This document shows positions 1 through 8,150 of a DNA stretch of 64,000 nt, in pieces. Under the pieces are notes generated by a model that saw only the letters and a program-made list of their open reading frames with translations, searched no databases and was not told the DNA's origin. This DNA is from Flavobacteriales bacterium (GTDB lineage: Bacteria > Bacteroidota > Bacteroidia > Flavobacteriales_F > PHOS-HE28), in assembly GCA_016710965.1 (NCBI GenBank), contig JADJTW010000005.1, forward strand, positions 1 through 64,000, read 5' to 3'. The translations under genes were made by a program, and so were the position numbers. How positions within the stretch are numbered: position 1 is the stretch's first letter; each line of letters starts with the position of its first letter.

Positions 1-39
1 AACCACTTTAACGTATCGCTGGCACCAAGCAACCCAAGA

Positions 40-1990
40 ATGGTGAAGAAGGCGCCTGCAATGGACAAAGAGGCCTACGACAAGGAATTGAACTTCACGC
101 TTTCCAAGATTTTCGGTAAGGGTCAGTGTGCTTGGATCAAGGACCACAATCGGTTCACTCGGAACATTCTCATTATTGGCGCCAAGGCATCAGAGGATGC
201 CATGCCCAGCGCATTGCTGCCGGGTAAGGAGACCATCCAGGAGGTCGAGCGTGCGATATTCCTGTATGACCTGCTCACGGATAACCTGGAGCAGGTCGAG
301 AAGTACTTTGAACAGGCGGCTGGGGTCTGGTCGTATGATGGGTGCGCCCAGTTCCACCCATGAACCGTGACCACAAGAGGTCGGCGTTGATGGAAGCGAT
401 CAGCCAACTCGGCTTCGAGGACCGCTTCCAAGCTCCTGGAACTGTTCTCACACGGAATAAGATCGATGCGGTGCTTGATCATTCGTCGGCCATCGGCGCT
501 ATCCGGCCCTCTTCTACGAGATCGTTGCGCACCTCTTCAAGCACAGGTTCATCGACATCATCGTGAACTTGAACTTCGACGAACTGCTCGATAATGCACT
601 GGAGGATGAGCTCGGGGAAGGCACGTACCGCACGATACATCCGTCGTCGCTGCCTCAGGATATCGCGCAGATCATCGCATCCGACCGATTGCGGATACCG
701 ATCTATGTCAAGCCCCACGGTACTGCGAGCATCAGGAATTCCATGATGTACACTCGAAGAGGGTATGCACAGTGGCCTCAACAGATGCGCAACGTCTTTC
801 GTGACCTGATGGAGGGCCGTATAGATAGCTCGCCGGCACAGGGCCGTTCAAAACGGCCATTGGACATCGCCGATTTCAACCTGATGTCCGTAGGCTACTT
901 CATCTCGGGCATGGACATCCGTGAGGAATTGTTCAACCAACTGGAGAGCCGGAAGCCACATCCGCTATTTCATATTCAGCTCTGACCGGAAGAAAGGGCA
1001 AGGCGCTTCTGGAACTCTACTGCTCTCCGAAGGAGAATGGGCCCAGATGGAAGAAACGATCGGAACACCTGAAGGTTCAACTGGATCCGGTAGGCTACAA
1101 AATTGAAGTGTTGCAGATTACGGTAGAGTGTTCGAGAAGCTGTACGAGGCTTGCCGTGGTCTATATGTGGAAGCGTTCGGCCAAATGGTGTGAACCGACA
1201 CTCCTTGATCACCAGATTGTTCGACAAGGACCATCTGAAGGGCGTCCATCGCGCAAGCATTGAATGGCGCCAGTCCAAGGTCGACCGGTCTCCAAAACCA
1301 TCAACTCCTGAGCAGGACGAACTACGGTCGGATTTCATCGCATACTACAAGAACATGGCGATGGTGCGCAACCTTTCCGACTTCTTCAAGTTCCACGGTC
1401 GGATACCGATCAGCACCTTAACGAACGAACGTGCGGCCAAGTACCACAGGCTTTACAATGATGTATGCGAACCGGGCGACCGGTGCAGCATGAAACAACT
1501 GGCTACTGCCGCTATACCGCCGGCTGGTTTGCATGGAAGTTGGTTCGGCTTTGATTTCGAGCGGGAAGCGATGATGGAAGCCAAGCTTCTTGAAGAAGTG
1601 GATAGGGTCATAGGACACCTCGGTAGTCTACATCGATCCTGGGCTACCAAACCTGTCGTGGATCTGTTGAGATCAACGTTCCAACGGCAGATCAAGCAGG
1701 TACCCCTGCGCGAGATCAACACGAGGGAATATCGTGCCTCAAGCAAACATCCATTTTACAGGCCATACACGAATGATGAACTCCTGTTCACGAATTTGAG
1801 CTTGACCTACAATTTCTACAGGATGTTCGCGGATGAGGCACAACGGAAGAGATGGACCACGCTCTGTTTCGTTGGCGACGCTAAGACCGATATGGAACCT
1901 GCATGCAATGGCCAGCGGTCGAGGACCATACGTTTGGATAAAATGGGAAGAAGGAAAGCAGCTCAGGCCGTGTTCTCCATAGATCGCGTG
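40..1990 (+). pseudogene. SIR2-like domain protein, broken by multiple frameshifts
   Basis: Reading through frame changes near 360, 505, 955, 1000, 1116 and 1193 gives one continuous SIR2-like protein. The nucleotide-binding start reads NILIIGAKAS (about 160-190). Then follow VNLNFDELLDNAL (about 560-600, equivalent to the family's NYDxLLE), IYVKPHGT (about 700-725, the K-HG motif), VGYFISGMD (about 890-920, equivalent to GySgSD) and a strand-rich segment. The last part, from about 1195, is a long C-terminal region without a recognisable domain. SIR2-like domains in this setting usually hydrolyse NAD+ in anti-phage defence. The true start could lie before the window, since the frame is open to base 1, and the end is lost near the poly-G repeat. 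The many shifts look like consensus errors, but real decay is possible. Confidence 0.55.
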
Positions 1991-2009
1991 GCGCGCAGGC
2001 AAAGTGCTG

Positions 2010-2322
2010 AGGGGGGGGGGCGGGCCGGTTGGGAGCCGCGGCTTTTTTCTTGGCCCTCCGTTTCCCACCCCCCACCTTTTTGCTTGCTTTTGGGGGGGGG
2101 GGGGGGGGGGGGCTTGGGGGGGCTTGGGGGGGGGGGTTTTTCACTGGCTGTGGGGCTGTCCGCGAATTCCGGGGGGGGGGGGTGGGGGCCGGTTTGGGGG
2201 GCTTTTTTCTTGGCCTCCGCCAACCCCTCACCTTTTCCTGCTTTTGGGGCCTGGGGGGGGGGGGGGGAGCTTGTGGGGGGGCTTGGGGGTTTTTCATTCT
2301 TTCTTTTTTTTGGTCAATCCAG
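2010..2322. repeat. Poly-G-rich imperfect tandem repeat, about 160 bp, two copies; probable assembly artefact
   Basis: This gene-free stretch is made of G runs of 7-20 bases with almost no A. Two copies can be aligned: the shared string GCTTTTTTCTTGGCC starts at 2041 and again at 2201, exactly 160 bases apart, each followed by a C-rich stretch, CTTTTGGGG, a long G run, CTTGGGGGG and TTTTTCA (2137 and 2290). The second copy runs into the DUF262 gene. Composition and neighbourhood (a heavily frameshifted gene on its left) suggest low-quality or two-colour-chemistry poly-G reads that were assembled. A real G-quadruplex minisatellite is the alternative. Confidence 0.7.
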
Positions 2323-2323
2323 C

Positions 2324-4123
2324 ATGCAAACCCAGAAATACTCCATCCAGCAACCCCTGATCGAAAGCCTGCTCTCGTGGGTGAAGGAGGGCGAGATCGC
2401 CATACCCGAGATCCAGCGCCCCTTCGTGTGGGACAAGAGCAAGGTGCGCGACCTGATGGACAGCATCTACCGGGGCTATCCGGTCGGCTACATCATCACG
2501 TGGAAGAACCCGACGATCCGGTTGAAGAACGGGAACCTCGGTGAGGGCAAGAAGATCCTGATCGATGGGCAGCAGCGCATCACCGCCCTGCGCGCCGCGC
2601 TGATGGACGAGTACGTGGTGGACCAGGACTACGCCCGCATCAAGATCAAGATCGCCTTCCACCCGCTGGAGGAGCGTTTCGAGGTGCAAACGCCCATCAT
2701 CCAGAAGGACAAGCTCTGGCTGCCGGACATCAGCGTGTTCTTCGGCAGCGGCTTTTCGCTGATCAAGCTGAACAAGGAGTACACCGCCGCCAATCCCGGC
2801 GCGGACCCCGAGGTGGTGGAACGCAGTTTGGGCCAGCTGGCCAACCTGGCCAAGCGGCAGATCGGCGTGATCGAGCTGAACGCCGACCTGGACATCGAGA
2901 CGGTGACGGAGATCTTCATCCGCATCAACAGCAAGGGCGTGGTGCTGAGCCAGGCGGATTTCGCCATGAGCAAGATCGCCAGCAACGAAACGCACGGTGG
3001 CCCGCTGCTGCGCAAGGCCATCGACTACTTCTGCCACCTGTGCAAGGAGCCGCAGTACTACGACCACATCAAGGAGCACGACGCGGAGTTCGCCGCCACG
3101 GACCACTTCAAGGCCATGAAGTGGCTGCGCCACGAGACCGAGGACCTCTACGACCCGGACTACACGGACATGCTGCGCGTGGCCAGCGGCGTGGAGTTCG
3201 GTCGGGGCAAGATGAGCGACCTGGTGAGCCTGCTGAGCGGCCGCGATTTCGAGAAGCGCACCTTCGAGGAGAGCGTGGTGGAGGATTCGTTCCAGCGCCT
3301 CAACGCGGGCGTCACCCGCTTCATCAACGAGAGCGACTTCAAGTTCTTCACGCTCATCCTGCGCTCGGCGGGCTTCATCCATGAGAAGCTGATGCGCAGC
3401 CAGAACGCGGTGAACTTCGCCTACCTGCTCTACCTGCACCTGCGCCGCCAGGGCATGGACCGCGGCGATGAGCTGCAAAGCCTGGTGCGCCGCTGGTATG
3501 TGATGAGCATCCTCACCGAGCGCGCCACGGGCAGCTTCGAGAGCCGCTTCGACCGGGACATCAAGCGCTTGAACGAGAAGAACGCAAGCGATTACCTGAG
3601 CGAGATCGAAGCCGGAGACCTGAGCGATGCCTTCTGGAACAGCGTGTTGCCCGGTCACATGGAAAGTCCGCAAGTGAGCAGTCCGTTCTACGGCGTGTAC
3701 CTGGCCGCCCAAGTGAACCACAAGGACCACGGCCTGTTCAGCCGCCACCTCACCGTACACGACATGCTGCTCACGCGCGGCGACATCCACCACATCTTCC
3801 CGCGCAGTTTGCTGAAGAAGCACGGCATGGGCCGCAGCCAGTACAACCGCCTGAGCAACCTGACCTTCATGGACCAGCCGGGCAACATCAAGATCGGCGA
3901 CCGCACACCCGCCGCCTACTTCACCGCCGTGGCGGAGAAGGTCGACAAGGGCAAGGACGGCGTGAGCGGCCTGCGCAACGCCGCCGACCTGAAGAAGAGC
4001 CTGCGCGAGAATTGCATCCCCGATGGCATCTTCGGCTACGACGTGAAGGACTACGACGACTTCCTGGAGGAGCGGAAGGTGCTGATGGCGAAGAAGATCA
4101 GGGGGTATTATGAGGGGTTGTGA
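2324..4123 (+). CDS. DUF262 and DUF1524 domain protein (GmrSD-like)
   Basis: A 599-residue protein starting at the ATG that follows the poly-G repeat; the frame is open further upstream but that part translates the repeat. The N-terminal DUF262 (ParB/sulfiredoxin-like nucleotidase) domain shows IPEIQRPFVW near residue 24 and the nucleotide-binding ILIDGQQRITAL near residue 78. The C-terminal DUF1524 HNH-type nuclease domain shows DIHHIFPRSLLKK followed by two conserved Asn. This order is that of fused GmrSD type IV restriction enzymes, which use nucleotide-dependent cleavage of modified phage DNA. It sits between a SIR2-like gene and toxin-antitoxin genes, which fits a defence role. The exact substrate cannot be read from the sequence. 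Confidence 0.85.
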   Translation: MQTQKYSIQQPLIESLLSWVKEGEIAIPEIQRPFVWDKSKVRDLMDSIYRGYPVGYIITWKNPTIRLKNGNLGEGKKILIDGQQRITALRAALMDEYVVDQDYARIKIKIAFHPLEERFEVQTPIIQKDKLWLPDISVFFGSGFSLIKLNKEYTAANPGADPEVVERSLGQLANLAKRQIGVIELNADLDIETVTEIFIRINSKGVVLSQADFAMSKIASNETHGGPLLRKAIDYFCHLCKEPQYYDHIKEHDAEFAATDHFKAMKWLRHETEDLYDPDYTDMLRVASGVEFGRGKMSDLVSLLSGRDFEKRTFEESVVEDSFQRLNAGVTRFINESDFKFFTLILRSAGFIHEKLMRSQNAVNFAYLLYLHLRRQGMDRGDELQSLVRRWYVMSILTERATGSFESRFDRDIKRLNEKNASDYLSEIEAGDLSDAFWNSVLPGHMESPQVSSPFYGVYLAAQVNHKDHGLFSRHLTVHDMLLTRGDIHHIFPRSLLKKHGMGRSQYNRLSNLTFMDQPGNIKIGDRTPAAYFTAVAEKVDKGKDGVSGLRNAADLKKSLRENCIPDGIFGYDVKDYDDFLEERKVLMAKKIRGYYEGL

Positions 4124-4159
4124 GGTTATCAGATGATGGCACGCTCGTGCGCAGCCGCC

Positions 4160-4167
4160 TATCTTTG
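4160..4167 (+). promoter_or_regulatory. Bacteroidota -7 box (TATCTTTG) before hicB
   Basis: Exact match to TAnnTTTG, 17 bases before the hicB ATG and after the DUF262 stop. No clear -33 TTG is visible at the usual spacing. Confidence 0.45.
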
Positions 4168-4184
4168 AGCAACAGGACCACACC

Positions 4185-4409
4185 ATGAAGACCACACGGG
4201 AACTGACGGCCATTATCGAGCGGGAGGGCAATGGGTATGTGAGCCTGTGCCCCGAGTTGGATGTGGCCAGCCAGGGCGATACCATCGAAGAGGCGCGCGC
4301 CAACTTGGTGGAGGCGCTGGAACTGTTCTTCGAAGCGGCATCGTCCAGCGAAGTGCGTGAGCGGCTGCACGAAGAAGTGTTGGTTACGCGGGTGCGTATC
4401 GCCGTGTGA
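4185..4409 (+). CDS. hicB: HicB-family antitoxin
   Basis: A 74-residue protein with the compact HicB partial RNase H-like fold: a beta start (ELTAIIEREGNGYVSLCPELD), the typical SQGDTIEEARANLVEALELFFE helix, and a short tail. It lacks an obvious C-terminal DNA-binding helix, so it is a minimal HicB. Antitoxins of this family bind and block the HicA RNase. Its stop overlaps the start of the HicA gene by one base (TGATG), the usual co-translated arrangement. Here the antitoxin comes first, which is common for this subtype. Confidence 0.85.
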   Translation: MKTTRELTAIIEREGNGYVSLCPELDVASQGDTIEEARANLVEALELFFEAASSSEVRERLHEEVLVTRVRIAV

Positions 4410-4618
4410 TGCGCACGCTCAGCGGTAAGGAGGTGTGCGCGATCCTGAAGAAGCACGGCTTCGAACAGGTGCGGCAGCGCGGCAGCCACAGCATCATGCA
4501 AAGGCAACTGGAGGGCACCACCATCACCGTGCCCGTTCCGGATCACAAGGAACTGCGCATCGGCACCTTGCTATCGATCATCCGGCAAAGCCGCTTGGAT
4601 CGTTCGTTGTTCGCTTAA
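4409..4618 (+). CDS. hicA: HicA-family mRNA interferase toxin
   Basis: A protein of 69 residues from the ATG that overlaps the hicB stop; a GTG one codon earlier is an alternative. It has the double-stranded-RNA-binding-like HicA fold: SGKEVCAILKKHGFEQVRQRGSHSIMQR, with the catalytic His in GSH, followed by TITVPVPDHKELRIGTLLSIIRQ. HicA cleaves mRNA independently of ribosomes and is neutralised by the upstream HicB. Length and motifs match the family, so the pair looks intact. Confidence 0.88.
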   Translation: MRTLSGKEVCAILKKHGFEQVRQRGSHSIMQRQLEGTTITVPVPDHKELRIGTLLSIIRQSRLDRSLFA

Positions 4619-4651
4619 GGGTCCGGCTGGCATCAAGTTGCCGAACGAGAT

Positions 4652-4963
4652 ATGCCCAAACGTACCGAACACCGACGCGATCCGAGCGACGTGGAGATCA
4701 CGCGCTTCGAGCTGATGCGGATCTTCGATGGCGATGAGGAGTGGTTGCACACCCTGGAGCACAACTTCTTTTGCGGAGATTGTCATGTGCCCAACCGCCG
4801 TCTGATCAACTACCGGGTGATGGTGACGCCCTTGAACGACATCGCCCTGCAGGGAACGTGCAGTGGATGCAACACCATTGCTGCACGCTATGTGGAAACC
4901 GGGGAAGACCCGGAGAAGGTGAAGCGGATACAGGCGGTGCTGCGGGAGCGGAAGAAGGGCTGA
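4652..4963 (+). CDS. Small zinc-ribbon-like protein of unknown function
   Basis: A 103-residue protein with two CxxC pairs (CGDC near residue 41 and CSGC near residue 70), spaced like a zinc ribbon. The termini are charged: an Arg/Asp-rich start and a KKG end. I do not recognise the family. It begins 33 bases after hicA on the same strand and could be transcribed with hicBA. It ends before an inverted repeat and a convergent TAC operon. A regulatory or nucleic-acid-binding role is possible but is only inferred from the zinc ribbon. Confidence 0.6.
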   Translation: MPKRTEHRRDPSDVEITRFELMRIFDGDEEWLHTLEHNFFCGDCHVPNRRLINYRVMVTPLNDIALQGTCSGCNTIAARYVETGEDPEKVKRIQAVLRERKKG

Positions 4964-4973
4964 ATGACGGTCG

Positions 4974-5036
4974 GCACTATACTGGACATGCAGCAAATGC
5001 CGGATTCGCACATTTATGGCACACGCAGTATAGTGC
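4974..5036. repeat. 11-bp perfect inverted repeat flanking 41 bases, between convergent genes
   Basis: GCACTATACTG at 4974-4984 is repeated inverted at 5026-5036 (CAGTATAGTGC). The interior holds a weaker nested pairing (AAATG with CATTT). It lies exactly between the ends of the zinc-ribbon gene and the SecB-like gene. It could be a bidirectional terminator, a recombination site, or the ends of a tiny non-coding element. Confidence 0.5.
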
Positions 5037-5042
5037 GGTGCC

Positions 5043-5489
5043 CTACTTCCCCTCCAGCGGCAGTTCCGGCGCAAAGGCCTTCACATCCATTAGAGGAAGC
5101 AATGCACCATGTAGCGGTGTTCCCTTGAACACGCCGAACATGATGCCGCGCGTAGTGGAGATGGCGATGCCGTTGAGGGTGGCCAGCAGATCGGGCGGGA
5201 TCACGGCGATGCCTTGGTCGTTCTTGTAGACCAAGGTGTTGAAGTCAGCCAGCGAGAAGGACACCGTTGCCGAGAGCTTGCCCACGGACACGGCGCTTTT
5301 CTGCGTAACGATGTTCACGGTCACGTTGCAGAGCACCCAGCCGTTCTGCTCATGCACCGCGTTCTCCAGGTTCACGCTGAAGTTGAGCCCCGATGCCGCT
5401 TCATCCTGTTGAGGCACCGGATGGATGTGCGACTCATTCAGCTGAATGAGGTTCAAGCTGTACTTGTATGGAGGCTTCGTGTCGCTCAT
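5043..5489 (-). CDS. SecB-like chaperone of a toxin-antitoxin-chaperone (TAC) system
   Basis: A 148-residue protein, third gene of a minus-strand operon after a toxin and an HTH antitoxin. The pattern is SecB-like: an N-terminal strand segment (YSLNLIQLNESHI), alternating strands with FSVNLEN, VTVNIVT and SVGKLSATVSFSLADF, then a helix and the C-terminal IAISTTRGIMFGVFKGTPLHGALLPLMDVKAF. That end resembles the SecB stretch leading to its final Pro-rich segment. In Mycobacterium TAC systems the third gene (Rv1957) is a SecB-like chaperone that folds the antitoxin. Identification rests on gene order plus fold-like pattern and is not proven. It overlaps the antitoxin gene by one base. Confidence 0.6.
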   Translation of the reverse strand: MSDTKPPYKYSLNLIQLNESHIHPVPQQDEAASGLNFSVNLENAVHEQNGWVLCNVTVNIVTQKSAVSVGKLSATVSFSLADFNTLVYKNDQGIAVIPPDLLATLNGIAISTTRGIMFGVFKGTPLHGALLPLMDVKAFAPELPLEGK

Positions 5490-5965
5490 TAGACAAGGCA
5501 GGGTTGCTTGTGGCCGTAGTGGTATACCGGTTCGCTCACCATGGGCGCGGCCCCGGCTGCGTTGGAGGAACGGCTCACGAAGGCCATTTCGCCCATGATC
5601 ACGGTGCGGCGCTCTTGTGAAAGGGCCGGCGCCTGCACAATGACGGTAGTGGAGAACACCACCCGTTCTTCTTCAGCGCGCAGCAGGTCGGCCACGCTCA
5701 TACCCAACGCATGACCGATGTCCACCAGCGTATCCAGCGTGAAGTTGTGCCCACCACTGAGCCACTTGGTGACCATGGAGGAGCCTTTGAGCCCGCAGGC
5801 TTCGGCCAGTTCCTTCTTCTGCATGCGCAGCTCTTCCAGGCGATCGGCTATGCGCACGGCAGCACGCATCTTGATCGATACTTTCTCCTGCTGCTGGGGC
5901 GTGATCCGCGCGAGCAGTTCATCCAGGATGGCACTGCGGTAGGGTTCAGGTGTCTTGCTCATCAT
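5489..5965 (-). CDS. HTH (XRE/HigA-like) antitoxin with C-terminal extension
   Basis: A 158-residue protein. An XRE-type helix-turn-helix lies at about residues 38-90 (IADRLEELRMQKKELAEACG, then SSMVTKWLSGGHNFTLDTLVDIGHALG). It is followed by a tail of some 65 residues rich in hydrophobic and small residues. In TAC systems the antitoxin carries such a C-terminal chaperone-addiction tail, which makes it depend on its SecB-like partner. It overlaps the upstream toxin gene by 20 bases and the downstream SecB-like gene by one, which indicates a tight operon. It probably represses its own promoter. Confidence 0.72.
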   Translation of the reverse strand: MMSKTPEPYRSAILDELLARITPQQQEKVSIKMRAAVRIADRLEELRMQKKELAEACGLKGSSMVTKWLSGGHNFTLDTLVDIGHALGMSVADLLRAEEERVVFSTTVIVQAPALSQERRTVIMGEMAFVSRSSNAAGAAPMVSEPVYHYGHKQPCLV

Positions 5966-6446
5966 CTATCTCAATAGTGAGATCACCGGTCCATTCCATT
6001 TCGTCCGAGGTCCAAGTGATCTCACGGTTCTGCACTTTCTCTTTCATGACCTTGGAGATGGCGATCATCTCTTCGGCCGCTTGTTTCAATTTCGGGTCTT
6101 CCTGCCATGCACGAACGAACTTCGGACCACCTGCCCCCAGCAGGAGTATCGTGTTACCGTATCGTATGCCATAGGCGCGTAAGGTGGCGGTCACATCATC
6201 GGAAACGGCAACGACCAAGTCCCCGGGCAAGCCTTCGTCCAACCGGAACAGGTCCATGCGCAAACCGGACTGTTGTCCCATGGCCCGCAGCTTGGCCACC
6301 AGGTTCTCGGTCTCTTCGGGGTATTGAGCAGCGCATTCATTGAGCAGGGTGTCGAAGAGGCTGGCGGTGCCATCGGACCTCACGAGTGTGTATACCGTTG
6401 CCCGCCGACCCGAGAGTTGAACGTACTTGACGATCCGATAGTTCAT
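5946..6446 (-). CDS. HigB/RelE-like toxin candidate of the TAC operon
   Basis: A 166-residue protein, first gene of the operon. The middle part (LRMDLFRLDEGLPGDLVVAV, then LRAYGIRYGNTILLLGAGG and KFVRAWQEDPKLKQAAEEM) looks like the strand-rich core of RelE/HigB/Gp49 mRNA interferases, with a positively charged helix ending in VMKEKVQNREI and an acidic C-terminal tail. Toxin-first order is the rule for HigBA and TAC loci. The family call is by pattern and position; no catalytic residue can be fixed with certainty. Confidence 0.55.
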   Translation of the reverse strand: MNYRIVKYVQLSGRRATVYTLVRSDGTASLFDTLLNECAAQYPEETENLVAKLRAMGQQSGLRMDLFRLDEGLPGDLVVAVSDDVTATLRAYGIRYGNTILLLGAGGPKFVRAWQEDPKLKQAAEEMIAISKVMKEKVQNREITWTSDEMEWTGDLTIEIDDEQDT

Positions 6447-6495
6447 CTAAAGCCCAATTTTGGCCCCAGAAGTGGATCGCTCTGCACGACGATTT

Positions 6496-6507
6496 CACCT
6501 TTAGGTG
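6496..6507. promoter_or_regulatory. Possible operator, CACCT-TT-AGGTG
   Basis: A short inverted repeat between the candidate -7 box and the start of the toxin gene, in the 158-bp divergent region shared with hsdM. HTH antitoxins usually bind such repeats for autorepression. It is short and could be chance. Confidence 0.3.
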
Positions 6508-6520
6508 TGATTCGAGGGTT

Positions 6521-6528
6521 CAAACGTA
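6521..6528 (-). promoter_or_regulatory. Bacteroidota promoter for the TAC operon (-7 box TACGTTTG)
   Basis: Exact TAnnTTTG on the minus strand, 74 bases before the toxin ATG. TTTC, one mismatch from the -33 TTTG, lies 17 bases upstream. Confidence 0.5.
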
Positions 6529-6604
6529 CAGCATTTGCCTCTGTCGAAAGAACCTCAGGGTCCGTCGATTTTCCCGTCAAAGCCATTATGCCTAAGATAG
6601 CCGG

Positions 6605-8080
6605 ATGACCTCCACCGCCATCGTCAACAAAGTCTGGAACTTCTGCCACACCCTGCGCGATGATGGCGTGGGCTACGGCGACTACCTGGAGCAGCTCACC
6701 TATTTGCTGTTCCTGAAGATGGCCGATGAGTACAGCAAGCCGCCCTACAAGCGCGACACCAAGGTGCCCAAAGGCTTCAACTGGCAGAGCCTGCGCGGCA
6801 AGAGCGGCGCCGAGCTGGAGAGCCACTACGTGAAGCTGCTGGACGAGCTGGGCAAGAAGACCGGCATGCTGGGCGACATCTTCGTGAAGGCCCAGAACAA
6901 GATCAGCGACCCGGCCAAGCTCCACAAGCTCATCAACCTCATCGACAGCGAGGATTGGGTGGTGCTGGACGCCGACGTGAAGGGCGACATCTACGAGGGC
7001 CTCTTGCAGAAGAACGCCGAAGACACCAAGAGCGGCGCGGGCCAATACTTCACACCGCGTCCGCTCATTCAAGCGATGGTGGAGTGCGTGCGTCCGCTAC
7101 CGCAGAAGACCATCGCCGACCCGGCCTGCGGCACCGGCGGTTTCTTCCTCGCGGCCTACGACTACCTCAACAAGGAGCACAAGCTGAACAAGGACCAGCT
7201 GAAGCACCTGAAGTACGAGACCTTCCACGGCTGGGAGATCGTGACCAGCACCGCGCGCCTGTGCCTGATGAACCTCTTCCTGCACAACGTGGGCGACATG
7301 GACCACGAGGCGGACATCACCCGCGACGACAGCTTGCGCACGACACCGAGCCAGAAGTTCGACTACGTGCTCACCAACCCGCCCTTCGGCAAGAAGAGCA
7401 GCACCACGGTGACCAACGAAGCGGGCGAGGAGAAGCGCGAAGCCCTCACCTACAACCGCCAGGACTTCTGGGCCACCACGAGCAACAAGCAGCTCAACTT
7501 CGTGCAGCACATCTGCAGCATCCTGAAACCCGGCGGCACCGCCGCCGTGGTGCTGCCGGACAATGTGCTCTTCGAAGGTGGTGCGGGCGAGACCGTGCGT
7601 AAGGAACTGTTGAAGACCACGGAGCTGCACACCATCCTGCGCCTGCCCACGGGCCTCTTCTATGCGCAAGGCGTAAAGGCGAACGTGCTCTTCTTCGAGA
7701 ACAAGCCCGCCGCCAAGAACCCCTGGACCAAGGACGTGTGGATCTACGACTACCGCACCAACATCAAGCACACGCTGAAGACCGACCCGCTCCAGTTCGA
7801 GGACCTGGCGGACTTCATCAAATGCTACAACCCAGCAGACCGCCACAAGCGCAAGGAGACGTGGTCTGACAAGTCACCAGAGGGCCGCTGGCGCAAGTAC
7901 AGCTACGACGAGATCATGGCCCGCGACAAGGCGAGCCTGGACATCTTCTGGCTGAAGGATGATAGCTTGGAGGACAGCGCGAACCTGCCGGAGCCGGGGG
8001 TGCTGGCGGCAGCGATAGTCGAAGACTTGGGGGTGGCGTTGGAGCAGTTCAAGTTGATAGCGAGGGATCTGAATAGCTAG
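6605..8080 (+). CDS. hsdM: Type I restriction-modification N6-adenine DNA methylase, solitary
   Basis: A 491-residue protein with an N-terminal HsdM_N helical domain (VWNFCHTLRDDGVGYGDYLEQLT) and an N6-adenine methylase domain. The SAM-binding motif DPACGTGGFF is near residue 172 and the catalytic NPPF near residue 258. Length fits HsdM. The C-terminal part that contacts the specificity subunit is present. No hsdS or hsdR follows: the next gene is on the opposite strand 70 bases on. HsdM needs HsdS to recognise DNA, so it is either orphaned or served by a partner elsewhere. It is divergent from the TAC operon. Confidence 0.92.
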   Translation: MTSTAIVNKVWNFCHTLRDDGVGYGDYLEQLTYLLFLKMADEYSKPPYKRDTKVPKGFNWQSLRGKSGAELESHYVKLLDELGKKTGMLGDIFVKAQNKISDPAKLHKLINLIDSEDWVVLDADVKGDIYEGLLQKNAEDTKSGAGQYFTPRPLIQAMVECVRPLPQKTIADPACGTGGFFLAAYDYLNKEHKLNKDQLKHLKYETFHGWEIVTSTARLCLMNLFLHNVGDMDHEADITRDDSLRTTPSQKFDYVLTNPPFGKKSSTTVTNEAGEEKREALTYNRQDFWATTSNKQLNFVQHICSILKPGGTAAVVLPDNVLFEGGAGETVRKELLKTTELHTILRLPTGLFYAQGVKANVLFFENKPAAKNPWTKDVWIYDYRTNIKHTLKTDPLQFEDLADFIKCYNPADRHKRKETWSDKSPEGRWRKYSYDEIMARDKASLDIFWLKDDSLEDSANLPEPGVLAAAIVEDLGVALEQFKLIARDLNS

Positions 8081-8150
8081 GCGCCTCTCCACCGGATCCT
8101 CCGCATCCGTCTTCATCCGCTCGGCAGCGCGGTCCAATTCGCTTCGCCCC

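Noticed and set aside
1151..2323. Open frame joining the SIR2-like C-terminal part to DUF262 as one 990-residue protein
   Set aside because: The middle translates the poly-G repeat as Gly-rich sequence. The DUF262 domain starts normally at the ATG at 2324.
2294..4546. Long minus-strand open frame opposite DUF262 and hicBA
   Set aside because: It is a shadow of a GC-rich gene: low complexity, rich in Ala, Val and His, with no domain.
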